A stretch of DNA of 64,000 bases from Blastobasis lacticolella (Eukaryota; Arthropoda; Insecta; Lepidoptera; Blastobasidae), in contig LR990048.1 of NCBI GenBank assembly GCA_905147135.1, positions 4,758,563 through 4,822,562 of the forward strand. Reading direction: 5' to 3'. Of this stretch, positions 42,301 to 53,199 are shown piece after piece (position 1 is the stretch's first letter; each line of letters starts with the position of its first letter). A program made the translations under genes and the position numbers. The notes under the pieces were generated by a model. The model was not told the origin of the DNA and ran no database searches. It saw only the letters and a program-made list of their open reading frames with translations.

Positions 42301-43306
42301 TTCAATTTGAAACTTCTTCATTATAATTTTTTGTAAATAATTTACTTGCTGCTACAATATCAATTGTTTGTATTAAGCTCTGCACAAATAGCTATGGGTG
42401 CCATGGTATTGACACTCTCAGAGAGTTTCGTTTGGAATAGAAATAAGCTCCATGGCAATCTAAGAATTAGAATTGCTTATTTATTCTAGAGGTTACTTAA
42501 TGACAAGAAAACTTGAAACATGAAGTTAAATGTAATCATGACTAACTATGTAAATCAGTATTACATTATAGTATCTGCATACATACACCACACATATTCC
42601 AAATAAAGAATTGAATAAAAACACAAATAACAACCCGTACAATAAAATTTCAAATCAGTCTCCTTAAACCGTTCCAACATGGGAACGATGGGAATCCAAC
42701 CCAAATCCATTGGCATAGCCTCTTAGAAACATAATTATACTATTCGGCTCTGACAGGGCCTATCCCAACAATCAATAGTTAGGTTATTACATCTTAATCT
42801 TCAACTTATTACATCATTCTGCTATTATGAAATTAAATTCAATGTATAAAATTCTCTTGGGTATATTGAATGGTTTGGGAGCACATTCAAAAGGAGCACA
42901 ATTTATGATGGTAGGCTCTGTACCTGTACGGCAGGATTTATAAGAATGGGACCAATTAAACTGTTGATACGGGACAGTATAATAAAATAGCATTTGACAC
43001 CGGACCTGAATACCATAGTAACCACAACTACAAACCTTATACTTTGTTCTGTTGATCTCTTACACGATGTGATCACAATGAGGGGAACTTCACATTCCTT
43101 TCTCTTCCTTGTAGGCATGAGCCATTTGACAACAACATGATTTGCTCTCTGTTTTATTGTAGCGGGACTCGTATACATCGAATAAGAGAGGAATCAGACG
43201 TCCAGTGGTAACCAGTTGTCTGTTGGTAAGACTTAGCTTCCATAGGAACGACCTCACCTTGGTGTGATTATCATATTCAGATTTCATCTCCTAAAGTGGG
43301 CGTCGT
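39386..43306. other. Interior of the LTR-like element, no coding frame
   Basis: About 3.9 kb of AT-rich sequence; the plus strand looks richer in C than G. Frames are short on both strands (the longest 91 codons at 42,903-43,178, minus) and show no retroelement motif. Confidence 0.6.
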
Positions 43307-43326
43307 GTTGGATCCCACTTCTGATA
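43307..43326 (-). promoter_or_regulatory. Possible primer-binding site
   Basis: On the minus strand, directly after the 5' LTR, it reads 'tatcagaagtgggatccaac'. This resembles the tRNA-complementary site of some LTR retrotransposons; it lacks a clean TGG start. Confidence 0.4.
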
Positions 43327-43681
43327 TCGGCGCCCTATAGTCTAGATAGCCGACATCATTATAATTGGATCTATCATCACTATTTTAACATCAGGGCCGA
43401 CTTTTCCAGCGCGGCGCATGAGGGCCCGCGGTCCACCACGACACAAACTTACAACGACGTTAGTTTAAAGGCTATGGTATTGGTATTCGTGACTTATATA
43501 GAAATTCCTCGTGGGTGCTTGATTTCTGGTGTTAATCAAAACAAGAACATCACAGCGCACAATAATGCGTGCGCGCGCTGCCATTGTTAACTAACCACAG
43601 ACAAACAAACAAACAAGGACCAGCTAAAGAGTATCTAACCGATAGACATCTTATCACGACCAATAACTCGATGCGCCGTCA
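43327..43681 (-). repeat. LTR (5' LTR on the minus strand)
   Basis: 355 bp, the same length as its partner with about six substitutions and no indels seen. The near identity points to a fairly recent insertion. Confidence 0.7.
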
Positions 43682-43995
43682 GGTGTAATAGCATTTAGTA
43701 ACTAACTTAATTCAGATAGACGTTCAGAAACTCATTTTTGCCTGGTAATTTAACTTTGTGAGTTTAATTTTGTAACATTAGCACTCGGTTTTGTTTGTTT
43801 ATTAATGAAATTAAGTATGATAATCATACTACTGCCTTTTTAGACAATCTTATTTAAAATAAATATTACTAAACATTATTCGAGAGTGTCATTAACGCCA
43901 TCGCTTATTTATAAGAAGGCTGTGGATATTTGTACATCATACATACCTTCATTTCAATTTAATCGTTCATTCATTACATTTATACACTCATTCGT

Positions 43996-44622
43996 TTATT
44001 CATTTAATCGGTGAAAATAGCCGTTACGATGGTGAAGAAACGGTGTAAATAGCGCGATAGACGAATGATTTAAAACGAAAAGACCAAGTGTATGATGTAC
44101 AAATAGATAGATAGCCAGCAATTTCCATTCCTGATCCCTTTCTTGCCAGCTCATCGGCGGCATCAAATTGCTGTGACCCTTGATCCATTGTATCGTAACC
44201 CTGTTCGACAGGGAGATATCTTCCTGCGCCTGGTGGCACGCCAGGATTAGGGCAGAGTTTATGCTGTTCATTCCCAATGCCTTCAAGACCGACATGCTGT
44301 CCGATAAAATTCGGATGCCTTGGTCGCTTATACCGAGTCTCTTTACTCGCATGGCGGCCTGTGTGATTGCTACACACTCGCATTGGAATATGGTACTATG
44401 TTTCCCTAATGGTATGGAACTCTTAATATTCAGATCCAGCGAGAAGATTCCTGCACCGGTGCCTTGGTCGGTCTTGAATCCGTTAGTGTTGATATGGACT
44501 CCTCTTATCCCGGACCAGTCTGCCTCCGTTTCCGCAGTTTGTATCTGGTATCTCTTGCCAAATGTGAACTGTTTCGCGATTCGGTCACACTTGGCTTCAA
44601 ACATAGGGTTACTCTGAACCAT
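43996..44622 (-). pseudogene. RNase H-like domain, retroelement type, frameshifted
   Basis: The frame starts with ATG at 44,622. From about residue 45 it follows a retroelement RNase H: 'HINTNGFKTDQGTGAGIFS' where the usual first catalytic Asp (TDGSK) is Asn; 'FQCECVAITQAAM' with the catalytic Glu; 'IRILSDSMSVLKAL' with Asp; and 'TIQWIKGHS'. The expected final block 'AADELARKG' is present just after, but in another frame (44,024-44,383 frame), so a frameshift lies near 44,165. The copy at 62,965 also has Asn at the first site ('YMNGSK'), so the change predates the duplication. The enzyme is unlikely to be active. LINE clades with a C-terminal RNase H or an LTR element could be the source. Confidence 0.75.
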
Positions 44623-45289
44623 TGTTTCCCATAAGGTTCTAAATCACTGGAATACCACACCCTTCGGCCAGTAGTCTTCTGTTATGAAAAAAGTTAAACT
44701 CTCATGAGGTACTGCTTGGTGAGGAGGATGTGCTCCACCAACGCCGTCCTTCGCGATCACTGTGTAATGAAGATTATGATTCTAGTCACAGAACTTAGAG
44801 GCTTTCTGAATCAGGAAATGGGATGATGGTGAGTGTAGAAGAAACTTGGCTGAGAAAATACTATTTCTTATGTAACATTATTATAATGAATTCTAGTTTT
44901 TCACTTTGTTCATAGTTTCATTATTTGTGTTGATATTTGCCACCCACTTACGGTTTACGGTTTAAGAAATTTATTTTCTCAAAAGACATAAATATCACTT
45001 ACAGAGAAAACACTAATTAAGTACAATATATCCGCCGACTGGCGTTTTAAATTTGAGTCTATCATAGGAAAACAAAAAATTAAAACACAGGGTATTTATC
45101 AATATAAATTGATAAACTTCCACTATATCTTTAAACGACACTGTAATCCGAGATCCTGTAGGCACTAGTCCTGTTCCAGTGGCATATGGTAAGTTGTCTT
45201 CCTCCTCTTCAACCCTGGACATCAGGCCTCAATAGGTATAAACGACACTGTGATCCGAGATCCTATACGCACTAGTCCCGTTCCATTTC

Positions 45290-45560
45290 CCATATATGGT
45301 CGGTGTTGCCCTTTGGTGCTAGTGTGGTTTCGCACCCCGTTGGCGCCTTCTTCACGCCCTCCGAGGTCAAGCGCACCGGGTGGACCAACCTTGGGTGAAG
45401 CCCGGCGAACGACCACGCGTAGGGGCGGCTTCCAGGCGCCGTATATCGCCGAAGTGGGGACTCTACTGGCGCGACAGGGGGGTCGACGGCGCCGCGGCGA
45501 GCCTTTTCGGCTCAGCGGGATCCGGGGGTCTCGTCCGGTGGTGGATCCGCGGGACAGAGT
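45290..45560. other. GC-rich coding-like segment of the TIR unit
   Basis: Open on both strands over this length and clearly richer in G+C than its surroundings. The other copy keeps the same order of sequence at 56,930-57,034, 58,466-58,520 and 62,430-62,560, interrupted by two insertions. No domain recognised. Confidence 0.4.
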
Positions 45561-45863
45561 TGCTCAATTAATTCCAGTAAAGTTGCGATATTTCTTCAGC
45601 AGCAGGGGTATCCCTCTTCCTCCTCAAGGTCTCAATGCTATTCGTGTGAATTCATTTCATGTCGTGCTGCATTTGATGGCACCAAAACCATAGACCGAAG
45701 CTTGAGCAAACCAATCAAACGTCATGAGAGCGGTGACAGCGGCAGTATCTGTCACTGCGGAATCGTGTAATAAGTCCATAGCAGTATCGGTCAATTAACT
45801 TTCTATTTGTACATCATACACTTGCTCTTTTCGTTTTAAATCATTCGTCCATCGCGCTATTTA

Positions 45864-45986
45864 CAGATCGCGCCAAACTTCTAGACGCCGCCGTCTCCCG
45901 TGTCGCACCCCGCTGTCACCTATTTTTTGCTACTGCGACGCGGCTCGCTCCAACTTCAGAGGCGTCTAGAAGTTTGGCTCGATCTG
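45864..45986. mobile_element. 123-bp MITE with proven TA target site
   Basis: 'cagatcgcgccaaacttcta' and its inverted partner at the right end (27-bp TIR) bound a G+C-rich centre. TA flanks both sides (45,862-45,863 and 45,987-45,988). The other TIR of the same unit (44,046-44,047) and the copy at 53,931-53,932 have the uninterrupted 'ggtgtaaatagcgcgat', i.e. two independent empty sites. Confidence 0.92.
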
Positions 45987-46199
45987 TACACCGTTTCATC
46001 ACCATCGTAACAGCTATTTACACTGATTAAATGAATAAACGAATGAATGGATAAATGTATTGAATGAACTATTAAATTGAAATGAACGTATGTATGATGT
46101 ACAAATATCCACAGCCTAAAATTTAATTAGGTACCCTATTTACTAATTTAAATAGGTACCCTATTTAAAATTTTAATTATGTTAATAATGACTAGTGAA

Positions 46200-46903
46200 A
46201 ATGAATGAAAAAGCATTTATTGAATTAGCATTACGTTAATTAATATCTTTTCAATAGTCAAAAATCTAACGGAAAACAAAGGGAAAGTTAAGCGAGCTCA
46301 TCCAGGTAGGGGGTGACGCATGCAGACGAGTACGAGGGCTTACTTCGACGAAACACCGGGCACCGATACACGCCACACACATAACCACCTCCGCGAATCA
46401 TGTACGGCGCGTGCCCGGTCACAGCCAGCCCGCCGGCGCTCACACCCGCACGCACCAGCCGGCCTACCCGTGTCGCTCCCTGAGCTCGGAACAAATAAGT
46501 AAAAAGAATGTCGTCTGTCTGTCAGTATGCCGCTTTAGTTAGGAAAATGACCATCTGTGGGAAAAAGAAACGGCAAGAAACCCACAGGTACATTTAAGTA
46601 TGATTACATTGCATTGATAAATTTGTAAATTTAATTTGAGTGAGCCTGTCTAGATTGGAATATGATTTGAAACTCTATAAATCTGTCTAAATAACAAAAG
46701 TTAAAAAAAGAAAGAGAAAATGGCACAGCTAAAGCAGGCCAGTCCACCAAGGCAGCACCCGTTCACGAGCATGACGCAGGGCCCAGCCATCGACCAATTC
46801 AACCATATTTAAGGGAAGAGAACGACCCGACCCCCACGCCACCACCAGGCAGACTTTTAAGTGAGCATGCACTGCCAATGCCGTACACATTTAAAAAATA
46901 ATA
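46200..46903. other. Left-arm-specific insertion, unrecognised part
   Basis: The sequence between about 46,200 and 48,722 is missing from the right arm. This first part includes a G+C-rich patch (46,290-46,500) open on both strands but without a recognised motif. Confidence 0.35.
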
Positions 46904-48099
46904 GGTTGGGGAGAAAGTTTATTCGCATTTTATATGAAAATTCAAAACATTTTTTAATATAGTTTATTTACATTTAACTAAAGTACGTAGGTACCATTTT
47001 GTTCGATAACTTTTTGCCATCTTATAGGTAGGAACATGATCCCATTGCTATAGAAAATTTGAGGCTTCTGATAAAAAAATTGCGTAAAGTAGTTTTGGCA
47101 GTTCTCTCGTGATGTTAACCTGACACTACCTAAAGAATTCTGAAGAGACCGAAACATGTGGAAATCTGAAGGTGCAAGGTCAGGACTAGACGGTGGATGC
47201 ATTAACACCTGCTAGCCAAACTCTCTTAATTTTTGCGGGACAGAGTTGATTAATTCCGGCCGCTTAATCTAACTACTTGCTTTAATCTTATCAGTTGTTC
47301 GCAGTAGAGTTCTGAATCGAAGGTCCTGCCTGGTGGTAACAGCTCATAATGAATAATGCCCTTCCAATCCCATCACACACACAGCTTCACCTTGTTGCGA
47401 GTTAACCCGGGTTTCGCCACAGTATGTGAAGCCTGACCGGTCGTACGTGATCTTGTCGTACGTGATCCACTTTTCATTACCAGTTATCAATTTCTTCAAA
47501 AATGGTTCGGTTACATTATGTCGTAATAAAGAATCACAAATGAGTACACGGTTCATTAGGTTTCTTACAGAGAGCTCGTGCGGTAGCCAAATATCGAGCT
47601 TTTTTGTGTACCCATTTTTTTTCAAATGCGCCAAAACTGTTTTGTGGTCAATTCCCAGTTCTTCAGCTACATCGTTACTACTGATATGCCGATCTTGCTC
47701 CACTTTTTCAAAAATAGCATCCATTTTATCCGTAACAGGGCGACCAGAGCGACGTGCATCTTTGACATCAAAATTTCCGGATTGAAAACGCTTAAACCAA
47801 ATTTGTGCTACTCTCACAGACACTGCATTAGGTCCATAAACATTGCAAATTTTTTTCGCGGCTTGCGTTGCATTTTAACTTTTTTGTAGTAAAATTTTAA
47901 AATGTATCTAATTTCTTCATTAGATTCACTCATCTTGACGGTAAGAAAAACAAATGAAAATCACGCATTTTCATAATTTGAATTTGGAATTATCTTCTAT
48001 ATGTAAACTTTTAAATGATACAAAAACTAGCCAGGTACAAATATTATAGCCATATTACAAGTTCATACATACTAAATGCTAAAGACTTTTTCCCCAACC
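46904..48099 (-). mobile_element. mariner element, degenerate
   Basis: The ends 'ggttggggagaaagt' and, inverted, 'ggttggggaaaaagt' are flanked by TA (46,902-46,903; 48,100-48,101). The length, 1.2 kb, fits a mariner with small deletions. Confidence 0.88.
46978..47935 (-). pseudogene. mariner transposase, broken
   Basis: The N-terminal paired-like region is readable from about 47,935 ('WFKRFQSGNFDVKDARRSGR', 'DVAEELGIDHKTVLAHLKK') and continues to the first catalytic block 'ITGNEKWITYD'. The piece with the second catalytic Asp (HDNAR) is lost or scrambled at 47,209-47,343. The final block 'HPPSSPDLAPSDFHMFRSLQ' with the third Asp is in the downstream frame 46,978-47,208. A SETMAR-like mariner lineage by wording; inactive. 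Confidence 0.88.
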
Positions 48100-48179
48100 T
48101 AATATTTGCCATTCAATGACTATTCCACATCAAATCATCCTCACCCAATTTACAAAATTATAAATTTATTAATAATTTC

Positions 48180-48716
48180 TTATTTCGAAGAGCTAGTAGT
48201 ACACCATACATTTTTGTCATTAATATATTCATAAAAAAAATCGGCTTTTTTCATTAAAGTTGTTTTCACCTTTTCTTTAAATTGTGATTCAGGCAAATTA
48301 ATAATACATTCAGGAATATGATTATAAAATCTTATACAGTTACCCATGAAAGATGAATTTACTTTACTAAGTCTGAACAACGGTGTTACCAGTTTATTTT
48401 TGATTCTTAAATTGACATTATGAATATCAGTATTTTTAGCAAATTGGGTAATATGCTTTCTCACATACATAATATTATCAAATATATATTGACTTGAGAA
48501 AGTCAGTACATAAATTTCTTTAAACTATTCTTTAAGCGAATCACGTCGACTTAATCCATATATTGCTCTTACAGCTCGCTTTTGTAGTTTGAAAATGATG
48601 TCACTTTCAGCACACTTGCCCCATAGTATGATGCCGTATGACATAAAACTATAAAAATAACTATAATAAACTAATCTAGCTGTATTCACATCCGTTAGCC
48701 TCCTTATTCGCCACAC
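48180..48716 (-). pseudogene. LINE reverse transcriptase C-terminal fragment
   Basis: Two segments in one direction split by a stop near 48,525: 'LVYYSYFYSFMSYGIILWG' and 'LQKRAVRAIYGLSRRDS' are the usual post-RT block of Jockey/CR1 LINEs; the downstream piece 'NTDIHNVNLRIKNKLVTPL' is the common tail. The RT core itself is absent: a 5'-truncated copy. Confidence 0.75.
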
Positions 48717-48907
48717 GGCAAATATAGTGGATTGTTAAGGACATATAATGATCTTATTTACTTAAATGATAATAATGAATACCAATAGGGTATTAATATA
48801 ATAATGACTATACATACCTTTATATTTTATGTAATAATTTTATGTAAAAATTGTATCTTGGAGTAATAAATAAAACCAAACTAAACTATGATATTCTACC
48901 CCGTCAG

Positions 48908-49018
48908 GTGTACATAACGCCGAACCAGCAGATAGTGATAAACGGCATCATGGAAAGCGATGACGGTGTCACCAACATCGTCATCAAGGAAGAGTTCGAC
49001 GACACCATGAACGATGAG
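48908..49018 (+). pseudogene. Possible captured host exon, left-arm copy
   Basis: It follows an acceptor-like 'attctaccccgtcag' and ends at GAG/GTGGGT, a possible donor. It is open throughout: 'VYITPNQQIVINGIMESDDG', then 'VTNIVIKEEFDDTMNDE'. The right-arm copy keeps the frame with seven more codons. The acidic wording suggests part of a nuclear regulatory protein; I cannot name the gene. Confidence 0.5.
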
Positions 49019-49084
49019 GTGGGTGTCGAAAAACTCTAACATATATTTGGTGACAATATTATTGGCGTAAGGGATATCGCATTT

Positions 49085-49330
49085 AAGATCGAGGAGGCTC
49101 GCCTGCGCTGGTTTGATCACGTGCTGCATAAGCCTCAGGGATACGAAATATGTGCCTAAACCTGCCGGTATCAGGAAAGAAGCCCCGTGGGCGATCCAAG
49201 AATCGAAGGATTGACATCGCTGAGTCGGATACTAGAGCCAGCGGCTAACGACACGAGGTTACCGAAGACCGGACGAATTGGAGAAGAATGGGTAGGAAAG
49301 CAGACCCTGACAGAGGCCAAGATGAGCGAT
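49085..49330 (+). pseudogene. LINE C-terminal scrap
   Basis: The wording 'EEARLRWFDHVLHKPQGYE' followed, after frame changes, by the DNA of the usual 'rgRpknRwid' and 'RKADP' region is the C-terminal tail shared by many lepidopteran RTE-type LINEs. The right arm carries the same scrap inverted at about 52,480-52,740. Confidence 0.65.
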
Positions 49331-50054
49331 AGGACGATGGTAATGATTTTTGGTTACAAGCACGGCTAACACAAGCGTACGCGTAAGAGCGACAAGCGAT
49401 AAAAGGCCCGACATAGATATTCATAACTCTTTCGCTTTTTCTTTTATAAAATTAATAAATCTAAATTTCATCTCAGTATTGAGAGAAGGAAATGGAGGCA
49501 TTCTTGCGGCACGGGCTATGTCGCGAACAAATTATGCTAGCCGTGTAGTTGGCGCCTCTGACGAATAAATGTTAAATTCTAGATTGTGTTGTTGCCGGTA
49601 AGTCTTACCGCTTACCTGTTTTATAGGAAATAATGCGTTACATATGCACTTGTATTGATTGCAGGAGAGTTCCGCCGATAAGGATACAAGTTGAGCCACC
49701 ACAGGGGTCAACGCCGCCCTCATCAAGTATTTACATACGCTACCGCCACAGGTAACTAAAATGTTTTATTTCTTGTGCGGAGACACCAGCAGCAGATGGG
49801 ACTGGAGAAATTCATTTTCAAAGATAGATTTAAGTACTTCAATCTATCCCACTGCTGTCGGCTGTGAACTCGCCTTTAATGTCGTTTGTTCTCCTGGTTC
49901 TCATATTCTGTCCCCACCCATTAAAATTATAGTACCCATACTCCAACTAATTTTAAAACGAGTTTTATGTATAGCAATTACCGAGGAAAGTTTCGCTATA
50001 TTAGTGTGGCGGCCTCGTATCGTCAAGAATAATCCTGAACGCTTGCGCACGCCG

Positions 50055-50548
50055 TGATGTCAGCTCAGTATTTTATGTGTTGTAATATATGTATAAGCCC
50101 GAATGTGTTGCCGCAGCTATTCTCGGGCAACGTCAGGACTTGTACTTACATTCTAGAATTGGGGTCGGGGTTTATAAACAGCATCTGGCGTGACGCGAGT
50201 TCAGTTTAGTATAATTACCGAAGATTAAATCAATTCAATACAATTAAAATTTCAATTGCACAGACATTATGGTCTCTTCACGGATTGTGAGGTTGGCTGG
50301 AAGAGATCTCTTTTAGGGATAAGCTCGCCTTTGTACTTTGTATTGTTTCCATGCTATGTTTCTAATATGTTTTGTGCAATAAAGAGTTATGAATGAATAA
50401 ATGATGTAACTTTAGAGCGAATATCGAGCGATAACCTGCGATGTCCTACGACTGCGGCGATACCTTCGGACTACAGTTGTGAAAGGACCTTCGGACCCTA
50501 TCATCAGTTTTCACTCCAAAGAACGAACCTCTAACACATAACAACTGG
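50055..50548 (+). repeat. LTR-like segment, left arm
   Basis: TATAAA at 50,173-50,178 is followed within 35 bp by an initiator-like 'gttcagttta'; AATAAA lies at 50,378-50,383; the segment ends 'acacataacaactggt'. This is the order of promoter, start and polyadenylation signal expected of an LTR. The inverted partner is at about 51,291-51,795. Confidence 0.5.
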
Positions 50549-51290
50549 TCTTAAATAAAATATAATAAATATAATATAATCTTATAATAATACAATACTA
50601 TACATACATATCTATGTACAACTAGACAGAGATAGATAATGGTCGTCGACACGTTTTTCAAAAGTCTGTAGTGACGGACTGCCCCGCACCTCATGTGGAA
50701 AAGAGCTCCGAAGTCTCGCAGCATGAACAGTAAAGGAGTAGGAAATGAAATTGGAATGATGGCCAATAACGATTTAACAAACTAGATAAATTAGATTAAA
50801 TAAATTTACTAAACATTACATTTAATACTTATACCAACAAAATATACATTTGTTTGTGTAACTTTGTCTTATACTTCACTGTAAGGCCTGAAATAAACGT
50901 TATATTATTTAATATTATTATTACGTTAGACCCATCTACATGTGGTCCAGATCGGTTTCCAGTCCCGCGAAGCGATCTTCCTCGTAATCTTCCTCGCGAA
51001 TATCCTTCTCGACTGCAGCAGTAGGCGCTAGTAGTACCGTCATATACCGACACCTGCACGATAGGCCCCTAAACTGTGCCACCAGAGACCTAAACTGCAG
51101 GTGCCGGCGTGAGGGTAACGCCCACAGTCTCGGAGCGAAGTACGATGGGGAGTGGGCGTGGCCTGGCGAGCATTGGGCGTGGCGTGGTGGGCAGTGGGTG
51201 TGACCTGGTTGGTAGTGGGCATGGCCTCTGCAGCACATAGCGCCTTCGTCGCTCGTAGTCAGTGGCATCACCAAATTTCGCTTGCGGTAC
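50549..51290 (-). other. Spacer between the inverted arms
   Basis: 742 bp present once. On the minus strand, directly after the right LTR-like segment, it reads 'tggtaccgcaagcgaaattt', then an open frame (51,274-50,936) rich in His and Pro coded by a 21-bp tandem repeat (51,145-51,250). It resembles the start of an LTR element's interior, but no gag domain is recognisable. Confidence 0.4.
51145..51250 (-). repeat. 21-bp tandem repeat
   Basis: On the minus strand 'ggtcacacccactgcccacca', 'cgccacgcccaatgctcgcc' and similar words follow each other about five times, with one or two changes per unit. Confidence 0.8.
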
Positions 51291-53130
51291 CAGTTGTTAT
51301 GTGCTAGGGGTTCGTTCTTTGGAGTGAAAACTGATGTCAGGGTCCGAAGGTCCTTTCACTACTGTAGTCCGAAGGTATCGCCGCAGTCGTAGGACATCGC
51401 AGGTTATCGCTCGATATTCGCTCTAAAGTTACATCATTTATTCATTAGAAAATATAGTGAATTCATCACAAAACACATTAGAAACATAGTCACAATACAA
51501 AGTACAAAGGCGAGCTTATCCCTAAAAGACATCTCTTCCAGTCAACCTCACAATACGTAAAGAGACCATAATGTTTGTGCAATTGAAATTATAATTGTAT
51601 TGAAATAATTTAATCTTCGGTAATCATACTAAACTGAACTCGCGCCACGCCAGATGCTGTTTATAAACCCCGACCCCGATTCTAGAATGTAAGTACAAGT
51701 CCTGACGTTGCCCGAGAATAGCTGCGGCAACACATTCGGGCTTATAACATAAGATACATACATTACGACACAAAAAATACTGAGCTGACATCACGGCGTG
51801 CGCAAGCGTTCTCGATTATTCTTGACGATACAAGGCCGCCACACTAATATAGCGAAACTTTCCTCGGTAATTGCTATACATAAAACTCGTTTCAAAATTA
51901 TTTGGAGTATGGGTACTATAATTTTAATGGGTGTGTTAGACAGAATATGCGAACAAGAAGAACAAAAGACATTAAAGGCGAGTTCACAGCCGACAGCAGT
52001 GGGATAGATTGAAGTACCTTGTATAGGTACTTAAATCTATCTTTGTAATGAATTTCTCCGGTCCCATCTGCTGCTGGTGTCTCGCTCTTCAACTCCGCAC
52101 AAGAAAGAAAACATTTTAGTTACCTGTGGCGGTAGCGTAGGTAAATACTTGATGAGGTCGGCGTTGACCAATATGGTGGCCCAACTTGTATCCTTATCGG
52201 CGGAACTCTCCTGCAATCAATACAAGTGCATATTTAACGCATATTTTTTTAAGTAACAGGTAAGCGGTAGGACTCTGGTAGGGGTAAGCGGTAAGACTTT
52301 CCGGCTGCAACACAATCTAGAATTTAACATTTACTCGTCAGAGGCGCCAACTACACGGCTAGCATAATTTGTTCGCGACATAGCTCGCGCCATAAGAATG
52401 CCTCAATTTCCTTCTCTCAATACTGAGATGATATTAAGATTTAAAAGAGAAAGAGATATGAATATCTATGTCGGGCGTACGCTTGTGTTAGCCGTGCTTG
52501 TGACCAAAAATCATTATCATCTGCCAGGGTCCGCTTTCCTACCCATTCTTCTCCAATTCGTCCGGTCTTCGGCATCCTCGTGTCGTAAGCCGCTGGCTCT
52601 AGCATCCGACTCAGCGATGTCAATCCTTCGATTCTTGGTTCGCCCACGGGGCCTCTTTTCTGATACCGGCAGGTTCAGGCACATATTTCGTATCCCTGAG
52701 GCTTACGCAGCACGTAACCAAACCAGCGCAGACGAGCCTTGTCGATCTTTAATGCGATATCCCTTACGCTAAAAATATTGTGACCAAATATATATTAGGG
52801 TTTTTCGACACCCACCTCATCGTTCATGGTGTCGTCGAACTCTTCCTTGATGACGATGTTGCTGACACCGTCATCGCTTTCCGTGACGCCCGAGCCGCCG
52901 GTGCCGGGGCCGTTTATCACTATCTGCTGGTTCGGCGTTTCGTACACCTGATGGGGTAGAATATCATAGTTTAGTTTAGTTTTATTTATTACTCAAAGAT
53001 ACAATTTTTACATGAAATATAAAGGTATGTATCGATATAGCCATTATTATATAAATACCCTATTGGTGTTCATTATTATCATTTAAGTAAAAGACACTTA
53101 TAATTATAGACATAATTAAAATTCACAATA
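51291..53130 (-). repeat. Right arm of the central inverted repeat
   Basis: Inverted partner of 48,725-50,548. It ends near 53,130, where the left arm has a 2.5-kb insertion; beyond it the match resumes at 53,145-53,199 with 46,118-46,190. Confidence 0.88.
52816..52947 (-). pseudogene. Possible captured host exon, right-arm copy
   Basis: 132 bp, 44 codons, all open: 'VYETPNQQIVINGPGTGGSG', then 'VTESDDGVSNIVIKEEFDD'. Acceptor-like 'cag' and donor-like 'gtgggt' bound it as in the left arm. It has 21 bp (seven codons, Gly-rich) that the left copy lacks; the difference keeps the frame. Confidence 0.5.
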
Positions 53131-53199
53131 CACTAATAATTATTGACATATTATAATTTTAAATAGGGTACCTATTTAAATTAGTAAATAGGGTACCTA

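Larger units (their letters stand above)
38096..43681 (-). mobile_element. Non-coding LTR-retrotransposon-like element (LARD-like)
   Basis: Two 355-bp direct repeats (38,096-38,450; 43,327-43,681) enclose 4.9 kb. The direct repeat ggtgta occurs outside both (38,090-38,095; 43,682-43,687), a target duplication of 4-6 bp; the exact length is ambiguous because TA precedes both repeats. Read on the minus strand each repeat starts with TG, and the first is followed by 'tatcagaagtgggatcc', which resembles a tRNA primer-binding site. No gag, protease, RT, RNase H or integrase frame can be found in the interior, only short frames, so it must have moved with enzymes of another element. Confidence 0.7.
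43917..46117 (-). mobile_element. TIR-bounded unit carrying an RNase H fragment, copy 1
   Basis: The left end (43,917-44,112) and right end (45,800-46,117, lengthened by a nested MITE) are inverted repeats of about 195 bp starting 'aggctgtggatatttgtaca'. Read on the minus strand the interior has an A-box of unknown purpose, a G+C-rich coding-like stretch (45,290-45,560) and an RNase H-like frame. An internal duplication of 'cgagatcctgtaggcactag' wording lies at 45,120-45,290. No transposase is seen. A second copy in opposite orientation begins at 53,802 and is truncated at 63,249. No target duplication is visible at this copy. Confidence 0.7.
48725..50548 (+). repeat. Left arm of the central inverted repeat
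   Basis: The arm is the reverse complement of 51,291-53,130 over about 1.8 kb with scattered substitutions and small indels. In order it holds an exon-like fragment (48,908-49,018), a LINE C-terminal scrap (49,085-49,330) and an LTR-like segment (about 50,055-50,548). Confidence 0.88.

Noticed and set aside
38096..43681. Segmental duplication rather than LTRs
   Set aside because: Equal 355-bp lengths, TG starts on the minus strand, a primer-site-like sequence and matching outer flanks favour LTRs, though the missing purine tract leaves some doubt.
45222..45693. Overlapping frames on both strands as a functional gene
   Set aside because: G+C-rich part of the TIR unit; the second copy has changes and insertions without regard to frame.
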